Below, in pieces: positions 1 to 7,995 of a stretch of DNA of 46,157 nt; the first letter of the stretch is position 1, and the number at the start of each line of letters is the position of its first letter. The notes under the pieces were generated by a model. It had not been told where the DNA came from. It was given only the letters and a program-made list of their open reading frames with translations, and did no database searches. The DNA is from Pseudomonadota bacterium (GTDB taxonomy: Bacteria > Verrucomicrobiota > Verrucomicrobiia > Limisphaerales > SXTU01), in assembly GCA_009924135.1 (NCBI GenBank), contig RFSE01000025.1, positions 1 through 46,157 on the forward strand, given 5' to 3'. Position numbers and translations under genes: made by a program.

Positions 1-31
1 CCCTCTCCCCTTGCTCCGCAAAGGGAGAGGG
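1..31. repeat. Short inverted repeat at the window edge
   Basis: CCCTCTCCC (1-9) pairs with GGGAGAGGG (23-31) around a 13-base loop. There is no T-tract, so it is not a typical intrinsic terminator on either strand. It may be the tail of the preceding gene's 3' region or a dispersed intergenic repeat; the window cuts it off at base 1. Confidence 0.5.
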
Positions 32-100
32 AGCCGAAGGCCTACGCCTGCGTCGCATTGCTCCTGTTCCGCTGCCTCCTTGCCCGGCGCTTGAAGCAGT

Positions 101-216
101 TTGGCCCCAGCAGGGCCAACGGACTCCAGAGGCCGGTCAGCAGGACATTGGCGCGTCCTTGGTGACTGCACGCGCAACTCGGCGGTCACAGACCGCTCCT
201 ACAGGGCGGTGCGGTC
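101..216. repeat. Intergenic hairpins ahead of the sigma factor gene
   Basis: The first 311 bases hold no convincing gene. An open frame runs upstream of 312, but its 51 extra codons resemble no sigma-factor N-terminus. Two small hairpins are visible: TTGGCCC (101-107) with GGGCCAA (113-119), and GACCGC (191-196) with GCGGTC (211-216), which also contains the nested pair ACCGC (192-196)/GCGGT (206-210). They resemble dispersed intergenic repeats more than regulatory sites. No clear promoter could be assigned. Confidence 0.4.
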
Positions 217-311
217 CGCGCACGTTGCAAGAAGCTCAACTGAGCCTGGGGGAAGATGACATTCCGGTTCGCGCGTGTAAGTTTTTCCGTCCTGTGGCAA
301 ACTCTCCGCGA

Positions 312-872
312 ATGGACCACGACACAGACGCGCTCCACGCCGCCATTGACGAAATACTGGCCGGCCATCGTGAAGCCTTCCGGCACATCGTCCGGGAGTA
401 CGGGCTGGGCGTGCGCGGGTTCATCGCCAGCCAGCTCTACCATCTGGACGACGTGGACGACCTTGCCCAGGACGTGTTCATGGCGGCCTTCGAGAACATT
501 GGCTCCTTCCGCCGGGGCGATGATTTCGGTGCGTGGCTTCGAGGCATCGCGCGCAACAAAGTGAAGATGTATTTCCGCAGCCGGATGCGCCGTGAGAATG
601 CGATGGAACGGTTCCGCTCGGAGGTCAGCGAACTGGTCGAGCCGGATTTGGAGCACGCCTCGTTGGCCGTCGAGGATGAACAGCTCGCGCGGTTGCTCAA
701 CTGCATCAGCAAACTGCCGGACAAGATGCGCCGCATCATTCAGGGGGGCTTGGAAGGCCAGAAGGCCCAGGCCCTGGCCGAGGCGATGCAGTCCTCCGTC
801 GCGGTTGTCTATGTCACCAACCACCGCGCGCACAAGCTGCTGCGCGAGTGCATGTCGCGGAAGGCCGCGTGA
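312..872 (+). CDS. ECF-type RNA polymerase sigma factor
   Basis: This 186-residue protein looks like an extracytoplasmic-function sigma-70 factor, which would direct RNA polymerase to a small set of promoters. Region 2 is visible as LDDVDDLAQDVFMAAFENIG (binding to core and the -10 element), followed by the FGAWLRGIARNKVKMYFRSR segment. Region 4 is the C-terminal helix-turn-helix around LPDKMRRIIQGGLEGQKAQA. ATG 312 was chosen because the upstream in-frame extension (from 159) has no sigma homology. Its TGA overlaps the ATG of the next gene by one base (TGATG at 870-874), so it is probably translationally coupled to the FecR/LamG protein, its likely anti-sigma partner. It resembles the sigma subfamily common in Rhodopirellula and Verrucomicrobium. 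Confidence 0.9.
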   Translation: MDHDTDALHAAIDEILAGHREAFRHIVREYGLGVRGFIASQLYHLDDVDDLAQDVFMAAFENIGSFRRGDDFGAWLRGIARNKVKMYFRSRMRRENAMERFRSEVSELVEPDLEHASLAVEDEQLARLLNCISKLPDKMRRIIQGGLEGQKAQALAEAMQSSVAVVYVTNHRAHKLLRECMSRKAA

Positions 873-2578
873 TGGACAAGGACCTGCAAGACTTGGTGGC
901 CGCGTGGTTGCGGAACATGGAGTTGTCCCCGGAGCGCCGCGATCAACTGCTCGCGCGGCTGCGTTCGGATGATGACTTCCGCCGCGAGTTTGTGGAGGAA
1001 ATCCAGATGCACGGCTTCGTGCGCGCGGCGCAATCCGCCGAGCCGCGGTGGCCGTTGCTCGAGGAGGCGCTGGGCGGGCATGAAGAGGGTCCGGGTCTGG
1101 AGGACTCCATCATGGCACGGCTGGCACAAATGCCGACGCCAAAGCGCCAGCGAAGTTGGAGCGTTTGGTGGGCGGTTGCCGGGGTGGCGATCCTCGTCGG
1201 GCTGGTCGTGGCGGCGCTGGTTCAACCCGCAACACCCCCGGGACTTTCCTCGCCGGTAGCCGTCAGTGGAAAGACCCCGCATTCGCGCACGATCGCGATG
1301 TTGTCGCACGTGGTGGAGGCAGCCTGGGCTGATGGCGAACCCGAGCGGGCGGAAGGCGCGGAGCTTTCAGCAGGCTGGTTGCGCCTGGCACTGGGCACGG
1401 TGCAGATCGATTTGTTTTCCGGTGCGCGGCTCTTCGTGGAGGGGCCGGCGCAGATCGAACTGCGTTCCTCCGGCGAGGCCTTTTTGCTGGTTGGCAAGGT
1501 GGCCTGCGAACTGGGCGAATCCGCCCGCGGCTTCCGGCTGTTGACGCCGGGCTTGATCGTGATGAACCAGAGCAATTCGTTTGGCGTAAAAGTCGCCGAG
1601 TCCGGCGAGCAGGAGGTTCATGCACTCGAGGGAAAGGTTACGATTGGCCGGACCGGTGAGAGTGGCACCAGTCAGATTTTTGCGAAACAGGCGCGGCGGC
1701 TGGATGACTCGGGCTTCACCGAGACACCGTTCCGTCCGGAGGAGTTCCCCGCCTTCGAGCGCGTGCGCGAGCGCGAACAGGCCGAGGCCGCCCGTTTGCT
1801 GACCGCCTGGCGCGCGGCGGCGGACGATCTCGATCGTGACACCACTACCCGGGTGCATTTCAACTTTGAGGAACAATCGCCACTGGACGCGACACTTCGG
1901 AACCGGGTGCGCGGTGTGGGCGCGGGCAGCGACGGCCAGATCATCGGAGCCCGCTGGTCGCAGGGCCGCTGGCCGGGCAAGGGAGCGCTGGAGTTTCGCG
2001 GGCGCGGGCAGCGCGTGCTGCTGGGCTTGCCGGGTACGAATGCGACGCTGACGTTGCTAGTCTGGGTACGCGTGGATGCTCTGCCACAGTCGGCCAGTGC
2101 GCTGCTGGCAACGGAGGAGCCGGAGCACGGAGAGTCGGAAACCAATGCTCCGGCCACCAGCCCGGCATCGGTGGCCGGGCGGTCGCTCCGGTGGGAACTC
2201 AGGTCTAATGGTCAACTGGGCTTCAATCTGCTGCGCGGTAACGCATCTGGTCCGCCGGAATGGGACACGCAGCTCGCCCCGCCGTTGCTCACTCCGGAGC
2301 GGCACGGCCAGTGGCTGTGTCTCGCCGTCGTCCATGACGCGCAGCGGGGTGAACTGACGCAGTTCATCAATGGGGTACCGGTTTCGCGGCACAAGCTGCC
2401 CCCGGGTCCGCCGCTGGCGCTGGCGCATCTGTCCTTCGGTAACCTTACCCTTACAGACTCGGAGTCGCAGCAGGGGGTGAGCTTCGGTTTCTTCGGCGCA
2501 GTGGACGAGGTGCTGTTGGCCGTCCGGCCGTTCAGTGGGGCGGAGTTGCGGCGTTACTATGAAGTGGGCAGGCCTTGA
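872..2578 (+). CDS. Membrane FecR-domain anti-sigma-like protein with C-terminal LamG domain
   Basis: The protein has 568 residues. Residues 1-95 form a helical, charged cytoplasmic tail of the kind that binds sigma factors (MDKDLQDLVAAWLRNMELSP onward). Residues about 99-117 (WWAVAGVAILVGLVVAALV) are a single membrane span. Residues about 130-290 resemble a FecR domain, with the LFVEGPAQIELRSSGEAFLL and SFGVKV...VHALEGKVTI strands. Residues about 345-568 form a concanavalin-like LamG fold (VHFNFEE, ALEFRGRGQRVLLGL, TLLVWVRVD, FINGVPVSRH, FFGAVDEVLL). ATG 872 overlaps the sigma stop codon. The domain order suggests an envelope sensor that holds the sigma factor and responds to an outside ligand, perhaps a glycan. 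The ligand and any proteolytic control are unknown. The longer frame from 848 adds nothing convincing. Confidence 0.82.
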   Translation: MDKDLQDLVAAWLRNMELSPERRDQLLARLRSDDDFRREFVEEIQMHGFVRAAQSAEPRWPLLEEALGGHEEGPGLEDSIMARLAQMPTPKRQRSWSVWWAVAGVAILVGLVVAALVQPATPPGLSSPVAVSGKTPHSRTIAMLSHVVEAAWADGEPERAEGAELSAGWLRLALGTVQIDLFSGARLFVEGPAQIELRSSGEAFLLVGKVACELGESARGFRLLTPGLIVMNQSNSFGVKVAESGEQEVHALEGKVTIGRTGESGTSQIFAKQARRLDDSGFTETPFRPEEFPAFERVREREQAEAARLLTAWRAAADDLDRDTTTRVHFNFEEQSPLDATLRNRVRGVGAGSDGQIIGARWSQGRWPGKGALEFRGRGQRVLLGLPGTNATLTLLVWVRVDALPQSASALLATEEPEHGESETNAPATSPASVAGRSLRWELRSNGQLGFNLLRGNASGPPEWDTQLAPPLLTPERHGQWLCLAVVHDAQRGELTQFINGVPVSRHKLPPGPPLALAHLSFGNLTLTDSESQQGVSFGFFGAVDEVLLAVRPFSGAELRRYYEVGRP

Positions 2579-2636
2579 GACGGGGCGGCAGACCGTGCGC
2601 AGCAACGGCGTGTGGATTCGCTTTGTTCGGTGATAC

Positions 2637-2660
2637 CCGCCGGAGGTAAAGCACCGGCGG
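2637..2660 (+). promoter_or_regulatory. Hairpin in the leader of the formate-THF ligase gene
   Basis: CCGCCGG (2637-2643) pairs perfectly with CCGGCGG (2654-2660) around a 10-base loop, AGGTAAAGCA. It lies in the 161-base gap between the FecR/LamG gene and fhs. It could be a terminator for the upstream pair, but no T run follows it directly. It could also be a leader structure of the folate gene. No known riboswitch consensus could be matched by eye. GGAG near 2726 is a plausible ribosome binding site for fhs. Confidence 0.35.
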
Positions 2661-2739
2661 TAATCGCCCGCAGATTCCATTAGCAAAAAAACTTCCCTTT
2701 ACCTTTCATCTCGCCATCATAAACGGAGCTTAAAAGTTC

Positions 2740-4377
2740 ATGACATCGGATATCTCGCGCATCGCGGCAACGCTCGGCATCGCACCGGAACACTTGACCT
2801 ATTACGGCCACGACAAGGCAAAGGTCAGCCTGGCGGCGCTCAAGACGAAGCCCCAGCGGGGCAAATTGATCTTGGTATCGGCCATCACGCCCACTCCGGC
2901 TGGCGAGGGAAAGACAACCGTGTCCATCGGACTGGCGCAGGGTTTGAAGAAGATCGGGCAGAGCGCGGCACTGGCGTTGAGGCAGCCATCCATGGGACCG
3001 GTTTTTGGGCGCAAGGGTGGGGCCACGGGCGGAGGGCGGAGCACGGTGGAGCCAGCAGATTCGATCAATCTCCATTTCACCGGCGACTTCCATGCGATCA
3101 CAAGCGCGAACAATCTGCTATCGGCGGTGATCGACAATCAGCTCTTCAACGGGGAGACCCGAGTGAAGCCGGAGGGCGTGCTATGGAAGCGCGTGATGGA
3201 TATGAATGATCGCGCCCTGCGCACCCTGCGCACCAGCGTGGGCAAGCCGACGGAGCGCGCGACGGGTTTTGACATCACGGCGGCATCCGAGGTGATGGCG
3301 ATCCTGTGTCTGAGTGAATCGTTGGCCGATTTGCGCGCGCGGTTGGAGCGCATCGTGGTGGGTTTCACCCCTGAGGGAAAGCCGGTGTTCGCGAAGGAGT
3401 TTCGCGTCACCGGGGCATTAATGGCGCTGCTCAAGGACGCCTTGAGTCCAAACTTGGTGCAGAGCGTGGAAGGCGTGCCGGCCTTTCTGCATGGCGGCCC
3501 GTTCGCCAACATCGCGCATGGCTGCAACTCGGTGCTGGCCACCCGCATGGCCCTGGCGCATGCGGATTTTGCGGTGACGGAGGCGGGCTTCGCGTTCGAT
3601 CTGGGCGGGGAGAAATTCATGCACATCAAATGCCGGCAGAGCGGACTCGCGCCGGAAGCCATCGTGTTGGTGGCGACGGTGCGTGCGCTGAAAATGCACG
3701 GGGGGACCGCCCTGGATCAACTGACGCACACGGACACGGCCGCGTTGAGTCGCGGGCTGGAGAACCTGGCGGCGCATCTGGACAGCGCCGCGCAATTTGG
3801 CCGCCCGGTCATCGTGGCGGTCAACCGCTTCACCAATGACCACGAGGATGAACTGGCGTTGGTGCATGAGTTTTGCCGGGCGCGTGGCGTGCTGTCCGCG
3901 ACGGCGGATGTTTTCGGTCAAGGGGGCGACGGGGCCACCCAGCTGGCAGAAACCGTGCTCGCCGCGCTTTCCAAGGAATCCAAGCCGCCGTTGACGATGC
4001 TGTATCAACCCGCTGACAGCGTCGAAACGAAGCTCACGGCCATCGCCACCAAAATCTACGGTGCAGATGGGGTGCAACTCACAGATGAGGCGCGAACGAA
4101 ACTGGCGCTGTTTGCCAGTAGTGGCTTCGACCGGTTGCCCTTGTGCATGGCGAAGACCCAGAACTCCCTCTCGGATGACGCGACGAAGCGCGGGCGGCCG
4201 CGCGGCTTCACGATCACGGTGCGTGACTTTGAAATTGCCAACGGGGCTGGTTTCCTCGTCGCTTTGACCGGCGCGATGATGCGCATGCCCGCGCTGCCAA
4301 AGGTGCCCGCCGCCGAGCGCATCCAGGTAAGTGAAGAGGGTGAGATCAGCGGAATTTCAACCACTCCCCGGAAATAG
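2740..4377 (+). CDS. fhs: Formate-tetrahydrofolate ligase
   Basis: This cytoplasmic enzyme makes 10-formyl-THF from formate, THF and ATP, feeding purine and one-carbon metabolism. The 545-residue length fits the family. The P-loop-like signature PTPAGEGKTT is at residues 51-60, and downstream family blocks are clear: RQPSMGPVFGRKGGATGGGR, then INLHFTGDFHAITSANNLLS (Fhs/HAT substrate site), FDITAASEVMAILCLSESL, HGGPFANIAHGCNS and TEAGFAFDLGGEKFMHIKCR. The C-terminal block ends GFLVALTGAMMRMPALPKVP. The gene stands alone on this strand with its own 161-base leader. Confidence 0.97.
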   Translation: MTSDISRIAATLGIAPEHLTYYGHDKAKVSLAALKTKPQRGKLILVSAITPTPAGEGKTTVSIGLAQGLKKIGQSAALALRQPSMGPVFGRKGGATGGGRSTVEPADSINLHFTGDFHAITSANNLLSAVIDNQLFNGETRVKPEGVLWKRVMDMNDRALRTLRTSVGKPTERATGFDITAASEVMAILCLSESLADLRARLERIVVGFTPEGKPVFAKEFRVTGALMALLKDALSPNLVQSVEGVPAFLHGGPFANIAHGCNSVLATRMALAHADFAVTEAGFAFDLGGEKFMHIKCRQSGLAPEAIVLVATVRALKMHGGTALDQLTHTDTAALSRGLENLAAHLDSAAQFGRPVIVAVNRFTNDHEDELALVHEFCRARGVLSATADVFGQGGDGATQLAETVLAALSKESKPPLTMLYQPADSVETKLTAIATKIYGADGVQLTDEARTKLALFASSGFDRLPLCMAKTQNSLSDDATKRGRPRGFTITVRDFEIANGAGFLVALTGAMMRMPALPKVPAAERIQVSEEGEISGISTTPRK

Positions 4378-4615
4378 GCCCGGCATAAGCTGTTCGCTTG
4401 GACAAAGCTTGACCCTGTGCCCCGCGAGCGCTGGTGGCAGGTTTTGAGCTGTATTCATCAACGCGCCGGATCGGAGATCGGCGTTCCCCCCGGCCAGCCA
4501 AGGCTGGCGGTAGGTCGAGGCGCGCCTAGTTAGCATAGGCGGTCAGTCTCTGCTCGACGAGGACGGGATCGGTGCTAACTTCACGGTCGTTCAATCTGTT
4601 AGCCAACCAAGTACC
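4378..4615. other. Intergenic region with one perfect hairpin
   Basis: This gap of 238 bases between fhs and the pseudopilin gene contains no open frame worth calling. GCCAGCC (4493-4499) and GGCTGGC (4502-4508) form a tight 7-bp hairpin that could be a terminator stem for fhs, although no T-tract follows. A looser inverted repeat (CGCCGGATC / GATCGGCG) sits just before it. No clear -35/-10 pair for the pseudopilin was identified. Confidence 0.4.
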
Positions 4616-5461
4616 ATGCATACTCGCAACAGCATTATGGGACCGCGGCCTCACCGGGGCTTTACCCTGATCGAACTCCTCGTCGTCATCGCGATTATTG
4701 CGATTTTGGCCGGAATGCTGTTGCCGGCACTGGCAAAGGCGAAGAACTCTGCGAACAAGGCGTTGTGTGCCAGCAACCTCAAGCAGTGGGGGGTGGCGAT
4801 CAATGCCTATGCCATCGATTTCAGCGGTTTGTTTCCGCCAGGCACCGACACCATTGGGGCCGCGACATACGGTAAGGATGAAAGCTGGATCGGACCCTCC
4901 GTGCTGGGTCTTTACAAATACTACCTCATTCCCGCGTCCACCTCCGCTTCAAGCACCAAAAATAGCCCGCTTTATTGTCCCACGGGCGAGTACCATCGGA
5001 CCTACGACCAACTGGTCCTGCAACCGTCAATTCCGGCGGCGAACTATGGTAACCCCAACGTCGCGCACGAGGAATTGTCAGGGTACTTTTATCTGCTCGG
5101 CCGGACGGCTGCCCAAGTCGCCGCCCGGACTACATTCGGCAACGGCAACGTCCCCAACTGGCTGCAACGTACCCGGTTGGACAGTGCCTACCGTGACGGC
5201 CCGATCGTGACGGACATGCTCCAGGTCATGGGAACGCCGGGGCCGCAACCCACCGGCAGGCCGTTCACTTTGACTGCCCCGGCGTGGAAATGTGTCGTGG
5301 CGGGCCAGACCGTTTCCAGCACCAGCCATCGCGGCACGACGGGGGCCATGGAAGGGGGCGACTTCCTCTTCGAAGACGGGCATGTCAGCTGGTACAAGGA
5401 GAGTGCGATCAATATGGGCTCCCAGATTGGCGGCTGGTTGTGCTTCTACAACATCCAGTAA
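4616..5461 (+). CDS. Type II/IV pseudopilin-like protein (prepilin N-methylation leader)
   Basis: The protein has 281 residues. After a short basic leader it carries the type IV prepilin signature [20 protein letters not shown], with expected cleavage after Gly and methylation of the new N-terminal Phe. The hydrophobic helix continues to LLPALAKAK, followed by the usual polar helix with a conserved [16 protein letters not shown] segment. The C-terminus has the [14 protein letters not shown] element found in the large DUF1559-like pseudopilin families of planctomycetes and verrucomicrobia. ATG 4637 (residue 8) is an equally good start and gives a leader of more standard length. These proteins occur in many copies per genome and their precise role is unknown; no secretion genes are adjacent. 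Confidence 0.9.
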   Translation: MHTRNSIMGPRPHRGFTLIELLVVIAIIAILAGMLLPALAKAKNSANKALCASNLKQWGVAINAYAIDFSGLFPPGTDTIGAATYGKDESWIGPSVLGLYKYYLIPASTSASSTKNSPLYCPTGEYHRTYDQLVLQPSIPAANYGNPNVAHEELSGYFYLLGRTAAQVAARTTFGNGNVPNWLQRTRLDSAYRDGPIVTDMLQVMGTPGPQPTGRPFTLTAPAWKCVVAGQTVSSTSHRGTTGAMEGGDFLFEDGHVSWYKESAINMGSQIGGWLCFYNIQ

Positions 5462-5561
5462 CCGGTTTGGGTTGGTTTACTTTGATTGTTTGGCAGGTTG
5501 GCGTGTCTGATTGAAGTCTCACGGCTTGCCGGGGCGTCAGAGTTCGCACATGCTTTGCGCC

Positions 5562-7991
5562 ATGCCGTTCAGGTTTCGTATTGGGTTGGTCGCCATTTTG
5601 GCCGGGTTGTCAGCGGGTGCGTTGGGCGCGCCTGCCAAGGTGGATTTCTCCCACCAGATCGTTCCCATTCTCCGCGAGCACTGCGGTGAGTGTCACACCG
5701 GTGATAAAAAGAAGGGCAGTTTCAGCCTCAACGACCGTGCGTCCACGCTCGCCGGTGGCGAGAGCGGCAAGGCGGTCCTCCCCGGGAACGCGGCGAAGTC
5801 ACCGCTCATTGACGCCGTTATTTCGAAGGACCCGGACAAGCAAATGCCGCCCAAGGGCGCTCGTCTATCGCCCGAGAAGGTGAAGCTGCTGCGCGACTGG
5901 ATTGATGCCGGGGCACCGTGGGAGGAAGGTTTTGCCTTCAAGAAGCCCGCTTACGAACCACCGCTGAAACCCCGCCGCCCCGTACTCCCGCCGGTCGTCG
6001 CTGGTCGCAGCAATCCCATCGACCGCATCCTCGATGCCGATCTCGCGAAGCGAAAGGCCGTCACGCCCAAGCCGATCGATGACGCCACCTTCGCCCGCCG
6101 CGTGCATCTGGACCTCATCGGCCTGTTGCCGGAACCTGAAGCGCTCGCAAAGTTCCTCGCGGACAAGTCCCCGGATAAACGCGCGCAGCTCGTGCGTTCC
6201 CTGCTCGCGAACGACACGGCCTATGCCGAGCACTGGCTTACCTTCTGGAACGATCTGCTTCGCAACGATTACTCTGGTACCGGGTTCATCACCGGTGGAC
6301 GCAAGCAGATCACCAAGTGGCTTTACCGTGCGTTGGCCGAGAACAAGCCCTACGACCAGTTCGCGCGTGAGCTGATCGCCTACACCCCGGAGAGCGAAGG
6401 CTTCGCCGCCGGCATCAAGTGGCGCGGTGATGTCAGCGCGGGGGCGACCACGGAGATTCAGTTCGCGCAGTCCGTCGGCCAGAGTTTTCTCGGCATCAAC
6501 CTTAAGTGCGCCTCGTGCCACGACAGTTTCATTGACCGGTGGAAGCTTGAAGAGGCCTACGGCCTCGCGGCGATTTACGCTTCCGGGAAGATGGAGATTC
6601 ACCGCTGCGACAAGCCGGTCGGCAAGACGGCCCAGGCAAGCTGGCTCTTCCCCGAGTTGGGCCAGGTGGATGCGAAGGCTTCGCAACCCGAGCGCCTCAA
6701 GCAGCTCGCCGCCTTGATGACCCACCCGGAGAACGGGCGCTTCACCCGGACCATCGTCAACCGTCTTTGGCACCGCCTCATGGGCCGGGGCATCGTGCAT
6801 CCCACCGACGCCATGCAGACGGAGCCGTGGAACCATGATCTTCTCGATCACCTAGCATCGCATCTGGGGGACAACCAGTACGACTTGAAGAAAACGCTCG
6901 AACTCATCGCCACTTCCGCCGCCTACCAGTCCGAGGCACAGGTCGTAGGAAAGGACACGGACGAGCATGGCTACAACTACGCCGGGCCCCGGGCGAAGCG
7001 TCTCACCGCCGAGCAGTTCGTGGACGCCGTCTGGCAGATAACCGGCGCGGCCCCGACGAGGTTCGACGCGCAGGTGGTGCGCGGCAAGGCCAGCGCCGAG
7101 GCTGTGCAAGCCATGCAGCTCACCGCCCACTGGATTTGGGGCCACGCCGACGCCGGCAACGCCAAGCCCGGCGAGGTCTTCGTTGCCCGTAAGAAGTTCA
7201 CGCTCAAGTCCGCACCCGTCCGGGCCGGCGCGGTGGCCACGGCGGATAACGAGTTCAAGCTCTACGTCAACGGTGCATTGGCCGCGTCCGGTGACAACTG
7301 GGAGAATCCCGAAGCAATTGCGTTGGAGACCAAACTCAAGGCCGGGGCAAACGATTTTGTTCTCGTCGCCAAGAATGGCGGCACGGCCCCGAATCCTGCC
7401 GGGGTCATCTTTGAGGCCCGCATCAAGCTGGCCGATGGCAGCACCGAAACCATCGCCACCGACGCGACCTGGGAGACGCTCAAATCGCCGCCCGATGGGA
7501 AGGGCAAGTTCAAGACCGACCCGCAGACCGGCGGAACTGCTGTTGAAGTCGCGAACTCGTCCTTGTGGAACGTCAAGGTCGGCAAGCAGCTGGCCACGCA
7601 GCTTGCACAGGCGGCGACCTCCGCCCAGCCGATGGTCCGCGCCTCGCTGCTCAAGAACGACTTTCTCATGCGGGCGCTGGGCCGGCCGCACCGCGAGCAG
7701 ATCGTGAGCGTCCGCCCCACGGAACTGAACACGCTCGAAGCCATCGACCTGAACAACGGCCAAGCCCTCGCCACGCGGCTGGAGCAGGGGGCTTCACGCG
7801 TCCTCGCGAAGGCGTGGCCGAACAACGACGCACTTCCGCAGTGGCTTTACGAGTTCGCCCTTGCCCGACCGCCGACTTCCGAGGAGCTTACCCTCGCCCG
7901 CGAAGTGCTGGGCGAGAAGCCAACGGGGCAGGGCGTGCAAGACCTGCTCTGGGCCGTACTGATGCTTCCGGAGTTTCAACTCGTCAGATGA
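5562..7991 (+). CDS. PSCyt1/DUF1549/DUF1553 exported protein with inserted sugar-binding-like domain
   Basis: Taken from ATG 5562 (809 residues), because this start gives a clean signal peptide, MPFRFRIGLVAILAGLSAGA. ATG 5511 is also in frame. A planctomycete-type cytochrome domain follows, with heme motif CGECH at residues 41-45. DUF1549 then carries a second CxxCH, CASCHD, at about 316. DUF1553 begins near RFTRTIVNRLWHRLMGRG. Between DUF1553 motifs, residues about 520-675 (WIWGHADAG..., FTLKSA..., NEFKLYVNGALAASGDNWEN) form a beta-rich segment like the N-terminal domain of alpha-L-rhamnosidases. The gene is the first of a four-gene + strand run with DUF1501, an oxidoreductase and a sulfatase. 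The family's biochemical role is not known; exported electron transfer or polysaccharide handling has been proposed. Confidence 0.88.
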   Translation: MPFRFRIGLVAILAGLSAGALGAPAKVDFSHQIVPILREHCGECHTGDKKKGSFSLNDRASTLAGGESGKAVLPGNAAKSPLIDAVISKDPDKQMPPKGARLSPEKVKLLRDWIDAGAPWEEGFAFKKPAYEPPLKPRRPVLPPVVAGRSNPIDRILDADLAKRKAVTPKPIDDATFARRVHLDLIGLLPEPEALAKFLADKSPDKRAQLVRSLLANDTAYAEHWLTFWNDLLRNDYSGTGFITGGRKQITKWLYRALAENKPYDQFARELIAYTPESEGFAAGIKWRGDVSAGATTEIQFAQSVGQSFLGINLKCASCHDSFIDRWKLEEAYGLAAIYASGKMEIHRCDKPVGKTAQASWLFPELGQVDAKASQPERLKQLAALMTHPENGRFTRTIVNRLWHRLMGRGIVHPTDAMQTEPWNHDLLDHLASHLGDNQYDLKKTLELIATSAAYQSEAQVVGKDTDEHGYNYAGPRAKRLTAEQFVDAVWQITGAAPTRFDAQVVRGKASAEAVQAMQLTAHWIWGHADAGNAKPGEVFVARKKFTLKSAPVRAGAVATADNEFKLYVNGALAASGDNWENPEAIALETKLKAGANDFVLVAKNGGTAPNPAGVIFEARIKLADGSTETIATDATWETLKSPPDGKGKFKTDPQTGGTAVEVANSSLWNVKVGKQLATQLAQAATSAQPMVRASLLKNDFLMRALGRPHREQIVSVRPTELNTLEAIDLNNGQALATRLEQGASRVLAKAWPNNDALPQWLYEFALARPPTSEELTLAREVLGEKPTGQGVQDLLWAVLMLPEFQLVR

Positions 7992-7995
7992 TAAG

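Noticed and set aside
159..311. N-terminal extension of the first sigma factor
   Set aside because: The 51 extra codons cross intergenic hairpins and bear no resemblance to sigma-factor N-termini.
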